This document shows positions 1 to 7,099 of a stretch of DNA of 15,428 nucleotides, piece after piece. Location of the stretch: contig JALSPE010000044.1 of NCBI GenBank assembly GCA_026986085.1, forward strand, positions 1-15,428, in the 5' to 3' direction. The stretch is from Campylobacteraceae bacterium (GTDB lineage: Bacteria > Campylobacterota > Campylobacteria > Campylobacterales > Sulfurovaceae). A program made the translations under genes and the position numbers. How positions within the stretch are numbered: position 1 is the first letter of the stretch; every line of letters begins with the position of its first letter. The notes under the pieces were generated by a model. The model made no database searches, had not been told where the DNA came from, and saw only the letters and a list, made by a program, of their open reading frames with translations.

Positions 1-479
1 GCACCACTCTCTAAGGTTGCTGGTTTTTTACCACCTTGGCTATCTCCTTTAAAGTTTGGTGGAGTCTCTACTATTTTTAATATAACAGTTTGTGGAATCT
101 CTACACTAATTGCTTTTCCGTTATGAAAAAGAACTTCTGCTTCCATTCCATCTATCATAAAATCGAAAGTCTCTTTTCCTACTTGTTCTCTTGTTAAGCC
201 AACTTGGTCAAATGTTGTTGTATCCATAAATTGTAAAAATTCACCATCATCATAAAGATATTGCATACTTTTTTGCTCTAGTTCTGGAACTTCAAACTTA
301 TCACCAGCGTGAACTGTCTTTTCTATAACTTTACCTGTTTGTAAATTTTTAATTTTCATTCTTACAAAAGCCGCACCTTTACCTGGTTTTACATGTAGAA
401 ACTCTACTACTTTATATGGGTTTTTATCTATTTCTAATCTAACACCCTTCTTAATATCGCCCATTCCAATTGTTGCCAT
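1..479 (-). CDS. efp: Elongation factor P, 5' part (3' end outside window)
   Basis: Translation of the minus strand from ATG at 479 gives MATIGMGDIKKGVRLEIDKN and continues open to the window edge for about 159 codons; EF-P is normally about 187 residues, so roughly the last 28 are missing because of the window boundary, not a mutation. EF-P binds the ribosome between the P and E sites and relieves stalling at consecutive prolines. The N-terminal KOW-like domain carries the exposed loop PGKGAAF with Lys34, the residue that is beta-lysylated by EpmA/EpmB in E. coli; whether this organism modifies it cannot be seen here. The first OB domain follows (about residues 65-128), and the second is truncated. 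A clear AGGAG site lies just upstream (complement of 486-490), which fixes the start. An extended -10 sits about 28 nt upstream. The gene appears to be transcribed alone. Confidence 0.95.
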   Translation of the reverse strand, partial: MATIGMGDIKKGVRLEIDKNPYKVVEFLHVKPGKGAAFVRMKIKNLQTGKVIEKTVHAGDKFEVPELEQKSMQYLYDDGEFLQFMDTTTFDQVGLTREQVGKETFDFMIDGMEAEVLFHNGKAISVEIPQTVILKIVETPPNFKGDSQGGKKPATLESG

Positions 480-506
480 TAAAATCTCCTAAAAATAATT
501 AGTTAA

Positions 507-515
507 ATTTTACCA
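507..515 (-). promoter_or_regulatory. Candidate extended -10 promoter of efp
   Basis: On the minus strand the sequence TGGTAAAAT (TGn followed by TAAAAT) lies 28 nt before the efp start codon. This matches the TGn extended -10 form used by Campylobacterota sigma-70; no convincing -35 is visible, which is usual for that group. Inferred from sequence alone. Confidence 0.5.
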
Positions 516-597
516 TAATTGTTTTAAAATAAAGGTTTATAGGTAATTATTAACTATTTGAGATTGAGTATTTTAATTTAAAAAAATCAGTATCTTT

Positions 598-693
598 AGT
601 GTTAATTTTATTAAAGGTAGTGTGATACAGGTAGGCTTGAAAAAGTTTTTAGGAAATATAAGAGTGTTAATTTTACTAAAGGTGGTGTGCTAC
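598..693. repeat. Pair of 31-nt direct repeats, 28/31 identical, 65 nt apart
   Basis: Two copies of a 31-nt unit lie head to tail at 598-628 and 663-693. Both share the core AGTGTTAATTTTA followed by TAAAGGT and GTGTG; they differ at three positions (T/C, A/G, A/C). The 65-nt period is not a multiple of three and both contain stops, so they are not a coding duplication. Each copy is closely bracketed by its own, different inverted repeat (GTATC at 590-594 with GATAC at 624-628; AAGAGTG at 660-666 with CACTCTT at 694-700). They lie between the 3' end of the DUF2059 gene and the efp promoter. The function is unknown. Confidence 0.75.
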
Positions 694-718
694 CACTCTT
701 AGTATAGCTCTTTATACT
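660..718 (-). terminator. Two consecutive inverted repeats at the end of the DUF2059 gene (possible terminator)
   Basis: On the minus strand, the stop codon (TAG, 719-717) runs into a 6-bp hairpin AGTATA / TATACT (701-706 with 713-718, 6-nt loop). It is followed by a 7-bp inverted repeat AAGAGTG / CACTCTT (660-666 with 694-700, 27-nt loop) that encloses the second 31-nt repeat copy. No uridine run follows, so intrinsic termination is only a possibility; these may instead be 3'-end stabilising structures. Confidence 0.35.
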
Positions 719-1232
719 ATTTAGATTTCATTAATTCTGCCATACTCTTTTGTAATTCACCCATATGTGGCATCATTTTAGATTGTGATAACATCATAGA
801 TTCTGTTGCAATTTTTGGTAAAACTTTTACACTCTTTTTACCAACTGGTGTTGCGTAGAATTTAGCTAACTCTTTTAACTCTTGAGGGGTGTAGTATTTT
901 GCATATACTTTAGCCATATCATTTTTTACCTTATCCCAACCCATATACTTCATCATAAACTCTTTCATGATTTTATTATATTTTTCCAATTTCTCTTTAT
1001 TGTTTTTAATTTGAGGTGGAAGCATTGAGCTTTGTTTATCTAGTGTCTGCATTAGTGTTTCGTTATATGCATCTCCTGCATTCATAGAATCTAGTAGTTT
1101 TAGTGCCTCTTGCATACCAGCTTGTTGTTTAAGCTCTTGTTTTGCTTTATTGTCATTTGGCATATCTGCAAAAGCTATATTACCTGCTAGTAGAAGTATT
1201 GCTGTAAGTGTTGTTAATATTTTTTTGTTCAT
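717..1232 (-). CDS. Secreted DUF2059 domain protein
   Basis: This 171-residue protein has an N-terminal signal peptide (residues 1-22, hydrophobic core then AFA before Asp23), so it is probably periplasmic. The body is helical and rich in Lys, Met and Gln. Residues about 110-135 (YAKYYTPQELKELAKFY followed by ATPVGKK) match the DUF2059 signature, in which an aromatic-rich helix is followed by a Tyr/Pro-Gly-Lys turn. The biochemical role of DUF2059 is not established. An AAGGG ribosome site lies 5 nt before the ATG, and an extended -10 lies 32 nt upstream, so it has its own promoter even though it follows the efflux operon on the same strand with a 143-nt gap. A functional link to the pump is possible but not shown. 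It has no lipobox. Confidence 0.8.
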   Translation of the reverse strand: MNKKILTTLTAILLLAGNIAFADMPNDNKAKQELKQQAGMQEALKLLDSMNAGDAYNETLMQTLDKQSSMLPPQIKNNKEKLEKYNKIMKEFMMKYMGWDKVKNDMAKVYAKYYTPQELKELAKFYATPVGKKSVKVLPKIATESMMLSQSKMMPHMGELQKSMAELMKSK

Positions 1233-1263
1233 AATTACCCTTTTTAGTTTGAATTTATGATGT

Positions 1264-1272
1264 ATTATACCA
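1264..1272 (-). promoter_or_regulatory. Extended -10 promoter of the DUF2059 gene
   Basis: The minus strand reads TGGTATAAT, a perfect TGnTATAAT extended -10, about 32 nt upstream of the start codon. It is preceded by AT-rich sequence without a clear -35. The predicted leader is about 25 nt long and contains the AAGGG ribosome site. Confidence 0.65.
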
Positions 1273-1325
1273 AATATATAAAAATTAAATATTTTTTATG
1301 TCATTTTGAAGAGAAATTTTATATT

Positions 1326-1379
1326 CAGCTAATAGTATTGAGTTATTAGCTGGTGTGGCAATAGGGGTTAATGCCCTAT
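1326..1379 (-). terminator. Tandem hairpins after the RND operon (possible terminator)
   Basis: On the minus strand the stop codon of the last pump gene (TAG, 1378-1376) lies within a 6-bp hairpin ATAGGG / CCCTAT (1361-1366 with 1374-1379, 7-nt loop). This is followed by a perfect 9-bp hairpin CAGCTAATA / TATTAGCTG (1326-1334 with 1344-1352, 9-nt loop). The sequence after it is A/T-rich (AATATAAAATTTC) but not a clean U-run. The position fits the end of the four-gene efflux operon. Confidence 0.5.
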
Positions 1380-3109
1380 CTTGTAATAGATATATCTTTG
1401 GGATCATGATGAAGTTCTATTTCGTCATCTTTATCCATAGCTTTTGAGTTGTCAAGTAAAACAGGAATAAATATTAATGACACAAATACAGCAGCTACTG
1501 TTCCAGAAATAAGTGCAACACCCAGCCCCCCAAATATTGGGTCACTAGCAAGTAGTGCAGAACCTAAAATAATTGCAACTGCCGTTAGGGCAATTGGTTT
1601 TGCTCTTGTAGCACTTGATATTGCAATTGCTCTTCTTTTTTCCATACCGTGAGCTTCCATTAGAGATTTTGCAAAATCTATTAAAAGTAGTGAATTTCTG
1701 GAGCTAATACCCATAAGTGCAATAAATCCAATTAGTGAAGTTGCAGTCAAGAAAAAGACATCAACTGTAACTATATTTGCCACCCAGTGCCCTATAATGA
1801 CACCGATAATAGATAAGAAACTACCAGCTAAAACAATACCACTTAACGCAAAAGATTTATAGTAGATAACAAGTAGTAGGAATATAAGAATTAATGCCCC
1901 TATAAATGCTCCACCTAAATCTCTAAAAGTATCTAGTGATACCTTCATCTCTCCATCCCATCTTAATAGATATTTTTTACCACTTTTTGGGTCTGTTAAG
2001 TGAAGGTCAAACATATATGTATTTATACCTGGCTCTTTTTCTACTTTGTAGCCTTTATCTTTAAAGTATTTAATCATTTTATCTCTTGCTTCTAGTAGAG
2101 GATAGACTTGAGACTCATTATCTGTCTCTGCTACTACATTTATTACTCTATTTAAATCTTTATGCATAATCATAGGGCGAGACTTTACCTCTTTTATATA
2201 TACTACATCAGTTAATCCAACAAGCATTCCCTTTTGATTCATAAGATTCATAGATGCTAACTTATTTTTTAGTGCTTGTAGCGATTTGTTATTAAACTTT
2301 TTACTATCTTGAGATAGTGATAAAAATATATCTATTTGCCCAGCTTCATCTTTAGAATTTTTGTGAGCAATTGCCATACCTTCAAATGCCAAATATAATA
2401 TTTTATTAACTTGTTCTACGCTTAATCCACTTCTTTGAATTTTATCTTTATTTGGAATTAATTCATATTTTTTAAATATATCATCACCCATAATATCGAC
2501 ATCTACAACTTTTTTAGTTTTATTTAAAACTTTTGCAACATCTAGTGATAATTCTCTTAATTTGTTTAAATCATCTCCTGTTACTTCTACAACAATTGAA
2601 GCAAGAGTTGGAGGACCTGATGGTTGTTCTATAAATTTAATAACAGTTCCCTTTACTAAACTTTCGCAATCTGTTTTAATTTTTGGACGAAGACGGCTAA
2701 TCATATTGAAAGATTTTTCATCCCTTGTGTGTTTATCGGTTAAATTTATAGCTAATTCGGCTACATTTTCACTATTTTTCATACCAGCACCCTTAACTAA
2801 ACCTGCATAATCCAAAGGAATTCCGTTACCAACAAATAGCTCCATATCTGTAACTTCTTTCTCTTTTTTTAGATAATTTATTACACAATCAGAAACTTGC
2901 TTTGTTTGCTCTTTTGAGCTACCCGTTGGGGTATCGATATATACAGAAAATGTATTTGCACTCTTACCTGGTAACATTCTAGCTTTTACTAAATTTGTTG
3001 GTATCATTAAAATAGATAGAACAAGAGCAACAAGCGTTAGAGTAATAACTAAAAACTTTTTTGCTTTTGATTCTAGTATAGAATAGACGAATTTTTCTAA
3101 CCTACTCAT
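1376..3109 (-). CDS. RND efflux pump, C-terminal half (TM7-TM12) as a separate polypeptide
   Basis: This 577-residue protein corresponds to the second half of an RND permease. Visible parts: a first membrane segment at about 18-37 (TM7), a large periplasmic region of porter and docking subdomains at about 38-397 (including the family-typical stretches SGPPTLASIVVEV at 164-176 and LLRWDGEMKV at 381-390), then five membrane segments at about 398-417, 421-442, 452-478, 506-522 and 528-552. The TM10 sequence GISSRNSLLLIDF (467-479) matches the G-x-x-x-RNS-hydrophobic-DF motif of RND pumps. The cytoplasmic tail (556-577) is acidic with a His pair. RND pumps drive export by proton flow across the inner membrane; the substrate cannot be told from sequence. 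The start is well supported: ATG overlaps the upstream stop as TAATG and AGGAGG lies 7 nt ahead. Stretches line up with the usually fused family in which the N-half bears MPREEDPQI. Confidence 0.88.
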   Translation of the reverse strand: MSRLEKFVYSILESKAKKFLVITLTLVALVLSILMIPTNLVKARMLPGKSANTFSVYIDTPTGSSKEQTKQVSDCVINYLKKEKEVTDMELFVGNGIPLDYAGLVKGAGMKNSENVAELAINLTDKHTRDEKSFNMISRLRPKIKTDCESLVKGTVIKFIEQPSGPPTLASIVVEVTGDDLNKLRELSLDVAKVLNKTKKVVDVDIMGDDIFKKYELIPNKDKIQRSGLSVEQVNKILYLAFEGMAIAHKNSKDEAGQIDIFLSLSQDSKKFNNKSLQALKNKLASMNLMNQKGMLVGLTDVVYIKEVKSRPMIMHKDLNRVINVVAETDNESQVYPLLEARDKMIKYFKDKGYKVEKEPGINTYMFDLHLTDPKSGKKYLLRWDGEMKVSLDTFRDLGGAFIGALILIFLLLVIYYKSFALSGIVLAGSFLSIIGVIIGHWVANIVTVDVFFLTATSLIGFIALMGISSRNSLLLIDFAKSLMEAHGMEKRRAIAISSATRAKPIALTAVAIILGSALLASDPIFGGLGVALISGTVAAVFVSLIFIPVLLDNSKAMDKDDEIELHHDPKDISITR

Positions 3110-4743
3110 TATTTTACCTCCTGTGAACTATCTTTATGCTTATGTTTGTGTTTTGGCTTTTTAAGTAGTTTTAAACCTAAATATGGGGTAAATATATATG
3201 CAACAAATAAAGATGCAATTAGCGCAACTGGCACATTATAAGGAATAGGTTTCATAAATGAACCCATCATACCACCAACAAAAGCCATAGGAACCATAGT
3301 TAGAATAATTGCTAGAGTTGCTATATTTGTTGGGGCTCCAATTTCATCTGTAGCTTCAACTAACAGAACTTCCATATCTTTTTTATCTACATCATGGGCA
3401 TGTAGATGGCGATGGATATTCTCTATAACGATAATTGCAGCATCAACTAGGAGTCCTAGAGATAGCAAAAATGCAAATAGTGTAATACGGTTAATTGTCT
3501 GCCCTGTAATATAGGCTATAAATAGAGTTATAGCTAAAATTGCAGGAACACTAAAGGTAACTATTATAGATTCTCTAAAGCCTAATGCAAAAATAAGCAT
3601 TACGGCAATAATTAAGATTGTAATAACAAGGTGTTGAACAAGTTCATTTACTGCTTCGTTTGCTCTCTCTCCATAATCTCTTGTTATAATATATCCAATC
3701 CCCTCTTTAGATAGCTCCTCTTTGTGTTCTTCTAGTAGCTTTTCTACACTTTTTGCCACAAATACGGCATTTGTTCCTGCAAGTTTTGAAATTGTTAGCG
3801 TAACTTGCTCTTTTTGTGGAATAAATTTTCCATCTTTGTATTTCTCTTTACCCTCTTTAGTTCTGCCTTCTCTCATATCTAAGTAGGCACTTTTAAAGTT
3901 TTGATAATCTATACCTCTTTCTACTTTTGCAACATCTCTTAAATATATTGGAGAACCCATATATTGAGCAACTATAATACTCTTTACATCATCTACACTC
4001 TCTATAGCATTTTTTATACCAAATATTAAAAGTTTTTTATCTTTTGTTCTACCTTTGATATCTGGAACATCAACAGCAACAGATTGTATAGCTTTCATAA
4101 TTTGCCCAAGTGAGAGGTTGTAGGCAGTTAGTTTACCCATATCTACTTCTACATTAAATTGTGGTTTGTGAGAGCCTTTTAGGGTAGTTTTAGCGACATT
4201 TTCTATTGCATTTACTTTTTGTTGCAAAGCTCTTAATTTTTCATACATCTTTTCGTAATTGGCTTTAGTCCCTTTTTTAGGATAAAATGCAACAGTTACA
4301 ATTGGAATATCTATATCTATATCAAATGGCTTAACCAAAGGTTGCATTGTTCCTTTTGGCAGATTATCCATATTTTGCATAACTTTATCATATAGTTTTA
4401 AATTAGAGTCTTCACGGCGTTCTCCAATTTTATACATTACATTTACAATACCAACATTATCCATAGACATACCATAGATATGGTCTATTCCTTTAATCTC
4501 TCTAAGTTTTCTCTCTAAGGGATTTACAATTACTTTTTCTACTTCTGCTGCTGTTGCACCAGGAAGAGGCACAATAACTGCACCCCCACTAATAGATATT
4601 TGTGGGTCTTCTTCTCTAGGCATTACTTGTAGAGCAATAAAGCCTAATAGAATAAGTGTTATACCTAAAATTGAAGTAAGTGGATTTTTAATAAATGCTT
4701 TTGCAAGTTTTCCTGCAATATCTTTTGGTTTATAGTTTATCAT
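3109..4743 (-). CDS. RND efflux pump, N-terminal half (TM1-TM6) as a separate polypeptide
   Basis: This 544-residue protein is the first half of an RND permease. TM1 is at about 21-40, followed by MPREEDPQIS (41-50), a signature of one uncharacterised RND group, and PGATAAEVEK with NPLERKLREI (porter domain). The periplasmic region spans about 41-366; TM2-TM6 are at about 368-388, 392-412, 417-441, 473-493 and 502-526. The TM4 sequence LLVDAAIIVIEN (431-442) keeps one of the two adjacent proton-relay aspartates of AcrB-type pumps: Asp434 is present and the next position is Ala, as in CusA-type pumps. The protein ends just after TM6 with a basic tail containing KHKHKHK (531-537). Its stop overlaps the start of the C-half. 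A full-length relative would be about 1,050 residues; the two halves together are 1,121. A GGGAG ribosome site precedes the ATG, 14 nt after the adaptor stop. Assembly of the two halves into a trimer of pairs is inferred. Confidence 0.9.
   Translation of the reverse strand: MINYKPKDIAGKLAKAFIKNPLTSILGITLILLGFIALQVMPREEDPQISISGGAVIVPLPGATAAEVEKVIVNPLERKLREIKGIDHIYGMSMDNVGIVNVMYKIGERREDSNLKLYDKVMQNMDNLPKGTMQPLVKPFDIDIDIPIVTVAFYPKKGTKANYEKMYEKLRALQQKVNAIENVAKTTLKGSHKPQFNVEVDMGKLTAYNLSLGQIMKAIQSVAVDVPDIKGRTKDKKLLIFGIKNAIESVDDVKSIIVAQYMGSPIYLRDVAKVERGIDYQNFKSAYLDMREGRTKEGKEKYKDGKFIPQKEQVTLTISKLAGTNAVFVAKSVEKLLEEHKEELSKEGIGYIITRDYGERANEAVNELVQHLVITILIIAVMLIFALGFRESIIVTFSVPAILAITLFIAYITGQTINRITLFAFLLSLGLLVDAAIIVIENIHRHLHAHDVDKKDMEVLLVEATDEIGAPTNIATLAIILTMVPMAFVGGMMGSFMKPIPYNVPVALIASLFVAYIFTPYLGLKLLKKPKHKHKHKDSSQEVK
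3117..3122 (-). promoter_or_regulatory. Perfect AGGAGG ribosome site for the RND C-half, inside the N-half gene
   Basis: AGGAGG on the minus strand lies 7 nt before the ATG at 3109 and is read as part of the last codons of the N-half (Gln-Glu-Val). It is among the strongest ribosome sites in the window and argues that the C-half is deliberately translated as its own protein, coupled to the N-half through the TAATG overlap. Confidence 0.8.
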
Positions 4744-4757
4744 CTACTTCTCCCTTT

Positions 4758-5552
4758 TTAATTTGTAAGATGAACTTTAGCATACATACCTGGGAATACA
4801 ACATTGTTTCCTTTATCAAATTTAATTTTAATTTTAAATTTATGTGTCATTGGGTTAGAGCTAGGAATTATAGATGCAATCTCACCCTCTCCTTTATAGC
4901 CAATAGATGGAATTTCAACTTTTACTTTTTTTCCAATTTTTACATTTTTTAAATCACTTTCACTAATTTCAGTCATAATTTTAAGATGAGATAAATCTGT
5001 TAATATAAGAGCTGGCATACCCGGTATTTGTATCTCTCCTTCTCTTGCTTTTTTCATTACTATAACACCATCGTTTGGAGCTTTAATCTTTAAGTATCTA
5101 TATTGATTTAAAACCTCCTCTTTTTGTGCCTCTGCCTGTTCTACCTGCTTCTTTGCAATTCTTACCATATCTCTTAAATTTTTTGCTGCTAACTCTAAAT
5201 TTTCTAGTTGAAATTTAGATACCATCCCTTTTTTATATAATCTTTTATGTCTAGCAAGATTTGTCAAGACATTATTTAATTGATTCTCATTCATTTGAAG
5301 TGCAAGTTTTGCTTGGGATATGCCTAAATCTACCTGTCTTCTCATAGCGTCTATCTCTTTGGAGTCAATTTCGTAGAGAAGATCACCCTTTTTTACAATG
5401 TCTCCTTCTGCTACTTTCATATTTTTAATAAAGCCCATAAATCTACTAGTTATCATTTTTTGATTATCTGATACAACAGAGCCACTAAGCTCTAAACCTG
5501 CTGCATTTAAAATTGCTCCAAATAGTATTGCTCCTACTATCGCTTTTTTCAT
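4758..5552 (-). CDS. Periplasmic adaptor (membrane fusion protein) of the RND pump, short form
   Basis: This 264-residue HlyD/AcrA-type adaptor would join the inner-membrane RND pump to the TolC-like channel. A signal peptide covers about residues 1-18, with no lipobox Cys, so it is probably soluble or peripheral. The lipoyl domain is split: first half at 38-65 (GFIKNMKVAEGDIVKKGDLL), second at 153-185 (KIKAPNDGVIV). Between them is a coiled-coil hairpin (66-150) whose tip has Arg101, Leu105 and Ser112, the R-x3-L-x6-S spacing that contacts TolC in AcrA. A beta-barrel domain follows (about 190-263). It is well short of AcrA (about 370-400 residues) and ends right after the barrel, so the membrane-proximal domain is lacking. 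The ribosome site AAGGAG overlaps the stop codon of the preceding TolC-like gene (10-nt gap), indicating coupled translation. Confidence 0.9.
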   Translation of the reverse strand: MKKAIVGAILFGAILNAAGLELSGSVVSDNQKMITSRFMGFIKNMKVAEGDIVKKGDLLYEIDSKEIDAMRRQVDLGISQAKLALQMNENQLNNVLTNLARHKRLYKKGMVSKFQLENLELAAKNLRDMVRIAKKQVEQAEAQKEEVLNQYRYLKIKAPNDGVIVMKKAREGEIQIPGMPALILTDLSHLKIMTEISESDLKNVKIGKKVKVEIPSIGYKGEGEIASIIPSSNPMTHKFKIKIKFDKGNNVVFPGMYAKVHLTN

Positions 5553-5557
5553 CTCTA

Positions 5558-5563
5558 TCTCCT
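5558..5563 (-). promoter_or_regulatory. AAGGAG ribosome site of the adaptor gene overlapping the upstream stop codon
   Basis: The minus strand reads TTAAGGAGATAGAGATG: the AAGGAG begins within the TAA stop of the outer-membrane channel gene (5565-5563). Ribosomes ending the channel gene stop on the adaptor's own initiation site, which ties the output of the two proteins together. Confidence 0.65.
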
Positions 5564-6969
5564 TAACCGTTTATTAAATTTTGTAACTCTAAAACTTTAG
5601 CATTTTTTTGATTCTTAATTTGTAGAAGTTTCATCAGTTTTTCTATCTCTTGAGACTGCTTTATTAAGAGGTCTGTAATTGATACTATACCTTCTTTATA
5701 TTTTGCTTTGTATGTTTGATATACCTTTTGTGCAAATTTATACTGTTTTTGGTAACTTTTAACTCTTGCAGATAGACTCTTAATTTGCGATTTAAGCTTC
5801 TTAGCCTTTAGCCACATACCCTCTTTTGCCAATTTAACCTGAGTTGAAACTTTAAGAAAGTTTACTTTTGCTCTCTCTAAATCTGCTTTGTCTGCTCCTC
5901 CATTATACAGGTTCATTTTTGCTTGAATACCTACTGTGTAAAAACCTTTTTTATTATATTTAAATAGCTCATCACTTGCTTTACCATACTCTGCAAATGC
6001 GCCAACAGTTGGTTTGAATTTTGCTTTTTTAACCTCTATATTATCTTTTGTTATTTGTAGTCCCAAGTTTGCTTTTGCTACATCTAGATTTCTTTGCGCA
6101 ATTATATCTTTTGTAACTCTTGGAACTTTTGGAGTATGCTTTGGTGCAACTATTGAATCTACTTTTTGATTTAAAAGAAATGATAAAAAGTGATATGCAA
6201 GTTTTCTATTTAATCTTGCTTCATCAATCATTGCATCTACTTCTGCTAATTTAGCATCTACTTCTAAGTAGTCAGTCTCTACTGCGTAACCCTCTTTTTG
6301 CATCTGTTTAATAACTATTTCTAACTTTTTTATATTTCTTCTTATACTATTTAAATTATATATAAAGCTATTTACCAATGAAACATCATAATATGTCTTT
6401 TTTAACTCATATTTTTTTAATGATAGTAGTTTTTGAGTATCTAATTGGCTCATTTGATACATCTTTTGGGTAATTTTTTTATAATTTCTTAACACTCCTC
6501 CAGTATATAGAGGAACTTTGTAAGATATTTTTGTAAGAATATGGTTTCTTGCTTTTGGATAGTTTAAATCTTTTGGCTCAATTGCTAGAATTGAGCTACC
6601 ACTAAGAGATAGACCTTGAGAGAATTTACCAAAATCTCCACCAGATTGCATAGCACCCTGACCTATAGCTCCCATAAAATCAGCAAATCCAAAATCTGCA
6701 AAAGATGCGCTTCTACTTTGCATCTTAAAACCAAATACATTTCCAGCATCATTAGAGCGAAGAGCAGTAATTTCTAAATCTAATGTTCCATAGTTTTTAG
6801 CTTTTACTTTGGCAATATCATAAAATTTCATTTGCTCTTCATATTTGGATACTTGCACTTCTAAGTTTGACTCTTCTAAAATATCTAAAGCTTGGTTTAA
6901 TTTTAAGTGCTTTAATCCAGCATTTAAAGTTAGTGTAGCAGTTATTAATAGTAGTGGAATTAATCTCAT
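5563..6969 (-). CDS. TolC-family outer membrane efflux channel
   Basis: This 468-residue outer-membrane factor has a signal peptide (about residues 1-18) and two long heptad-rich helical halves (about 20-260 and 285-466), the duplicated OEP architecture of TolC, which forms a trimeric beta-barrel plus periplasmic alpha-tunnel. The second half contains the typical strand/helix stretch VGIQAKMNLYNGGADKADLE and, near the C-terminus, YKEGIVSITDLLIKQSQE, matching the Y-x-x-G-x-x-S/D-hydrophobic-LL repeat of the family. The segment FGFKMQSRSASFADFGFADF (79-98) resembles the FG-K-L...F-x-x-DF region common to TolC relatives encoded beside RND pumps. It is the first gene of the efflux operon. Its ATG is preceded by AAGGGG, about 8 nt upstream. 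The duplicated helical design is clear; the exported substrate is not. Confidence 0.9.
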   Translation of the reverse strand: MRLIPLLLITATLTLNAGLKHLKLNQALDILEESNLEVQVSKYEEQMKFYDIAKVKAKNYGTLDLEITALRSNDAGNVFGFKMQSRSASFADFGFADFMGAIGQGAMQSGGDFGKFSQGLSLSGSSILAIEPKDLNYPKARNHILTKISYKVPLYTGGVLRNYKKITQKMYQMSQLDTQKLLSLKKYELKKTYYDVSLVNSFIYNLNSIRRNIKKLEIVIKQMQKEGYAVETDYLEVDAKLAEVDAMIDEARLNRKLAYHFLSFLLNQKVDSIVAPKHTPKVPRVTKDIIAQRNLDVAKANLGLQITKDNIEVKKAKFKPTVGAFAEYGKASDELFKYNKKGFYTVGIQAKMNLYNGGADKADLERAKVNFLKVSTQVKLAKEGMWLKAKKLKSQIKSLSARVKSYQKQYKFAQKVYQTYKAKYKEGIVSITDLLIKQSQEIEKLMKLLQIKNQKNAKVLELQNLING

Positions 6970-7006
6970 AACTATTACCCCTTTATTATTTATTAAATTA
7001 AATAGA

Positions 7007-7015
7007 ATATTATCA
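7007..7015 (-). promoter_or_regulatory. Candidate extended -10 promoter of the efflux operon
   Basis: The minus strand reads TGATAATAT (TGn plus TAATAT) about 38 nt before the TolC-family start codon. It shares the extended -10 form seen before efp, the DUF2059 gene and yqeY. No clear -35 and no regulator gene adjacent; an operator is not obvious. Confidence 0.45.
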
Positions 7016-7054
7016 TAATATAAGAGGAAAAAGGTTAAAAAAAGCTTACTATGA

Positions 7055-7099
7055 AAATAATTTATTAAAAAGTGTATTTTGTTACAGTTAAAATTATTT
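7055..7099 (-). terminator. AT-only inverted repeat followed by a T-run after the zinc-ribbon gene (weak)
   Basis: A perfect 9-bp inverted repeat, AAATAATTT (7055-7063) and AAATTATTT (7091-7099), begins at the stop codon of the small gene and has a 27-nt loop. Downstream on the minus strand is AAGCTTTTTTT. The stem has no G or C, so a stable terminator is doubtful. Confidence 0.25.

Noticed and set aside
2562..2810. Plus-strand 82-codon open frame inside the RND C-half
   Set aside because: Antisense shadow of a well-supported gene with conserved motifs; no ribosome site or recognisable product.
3109..3122. The split RND pump as a sequencing error or recent frameshift mutation
   Set aside because: The AGGAGG at ideal spacing, the TAATG overlap, and the break in the inter-half linker all argue for two real genes; kept open as a refuting test in the findings.
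4695..4952. Plus-strand 85-codon open frame over the adaptor/RND junction
   Set aside because: Antisense shadow; its Phe/Asn-rich translation reflects AT-rich complement of coding sequence.
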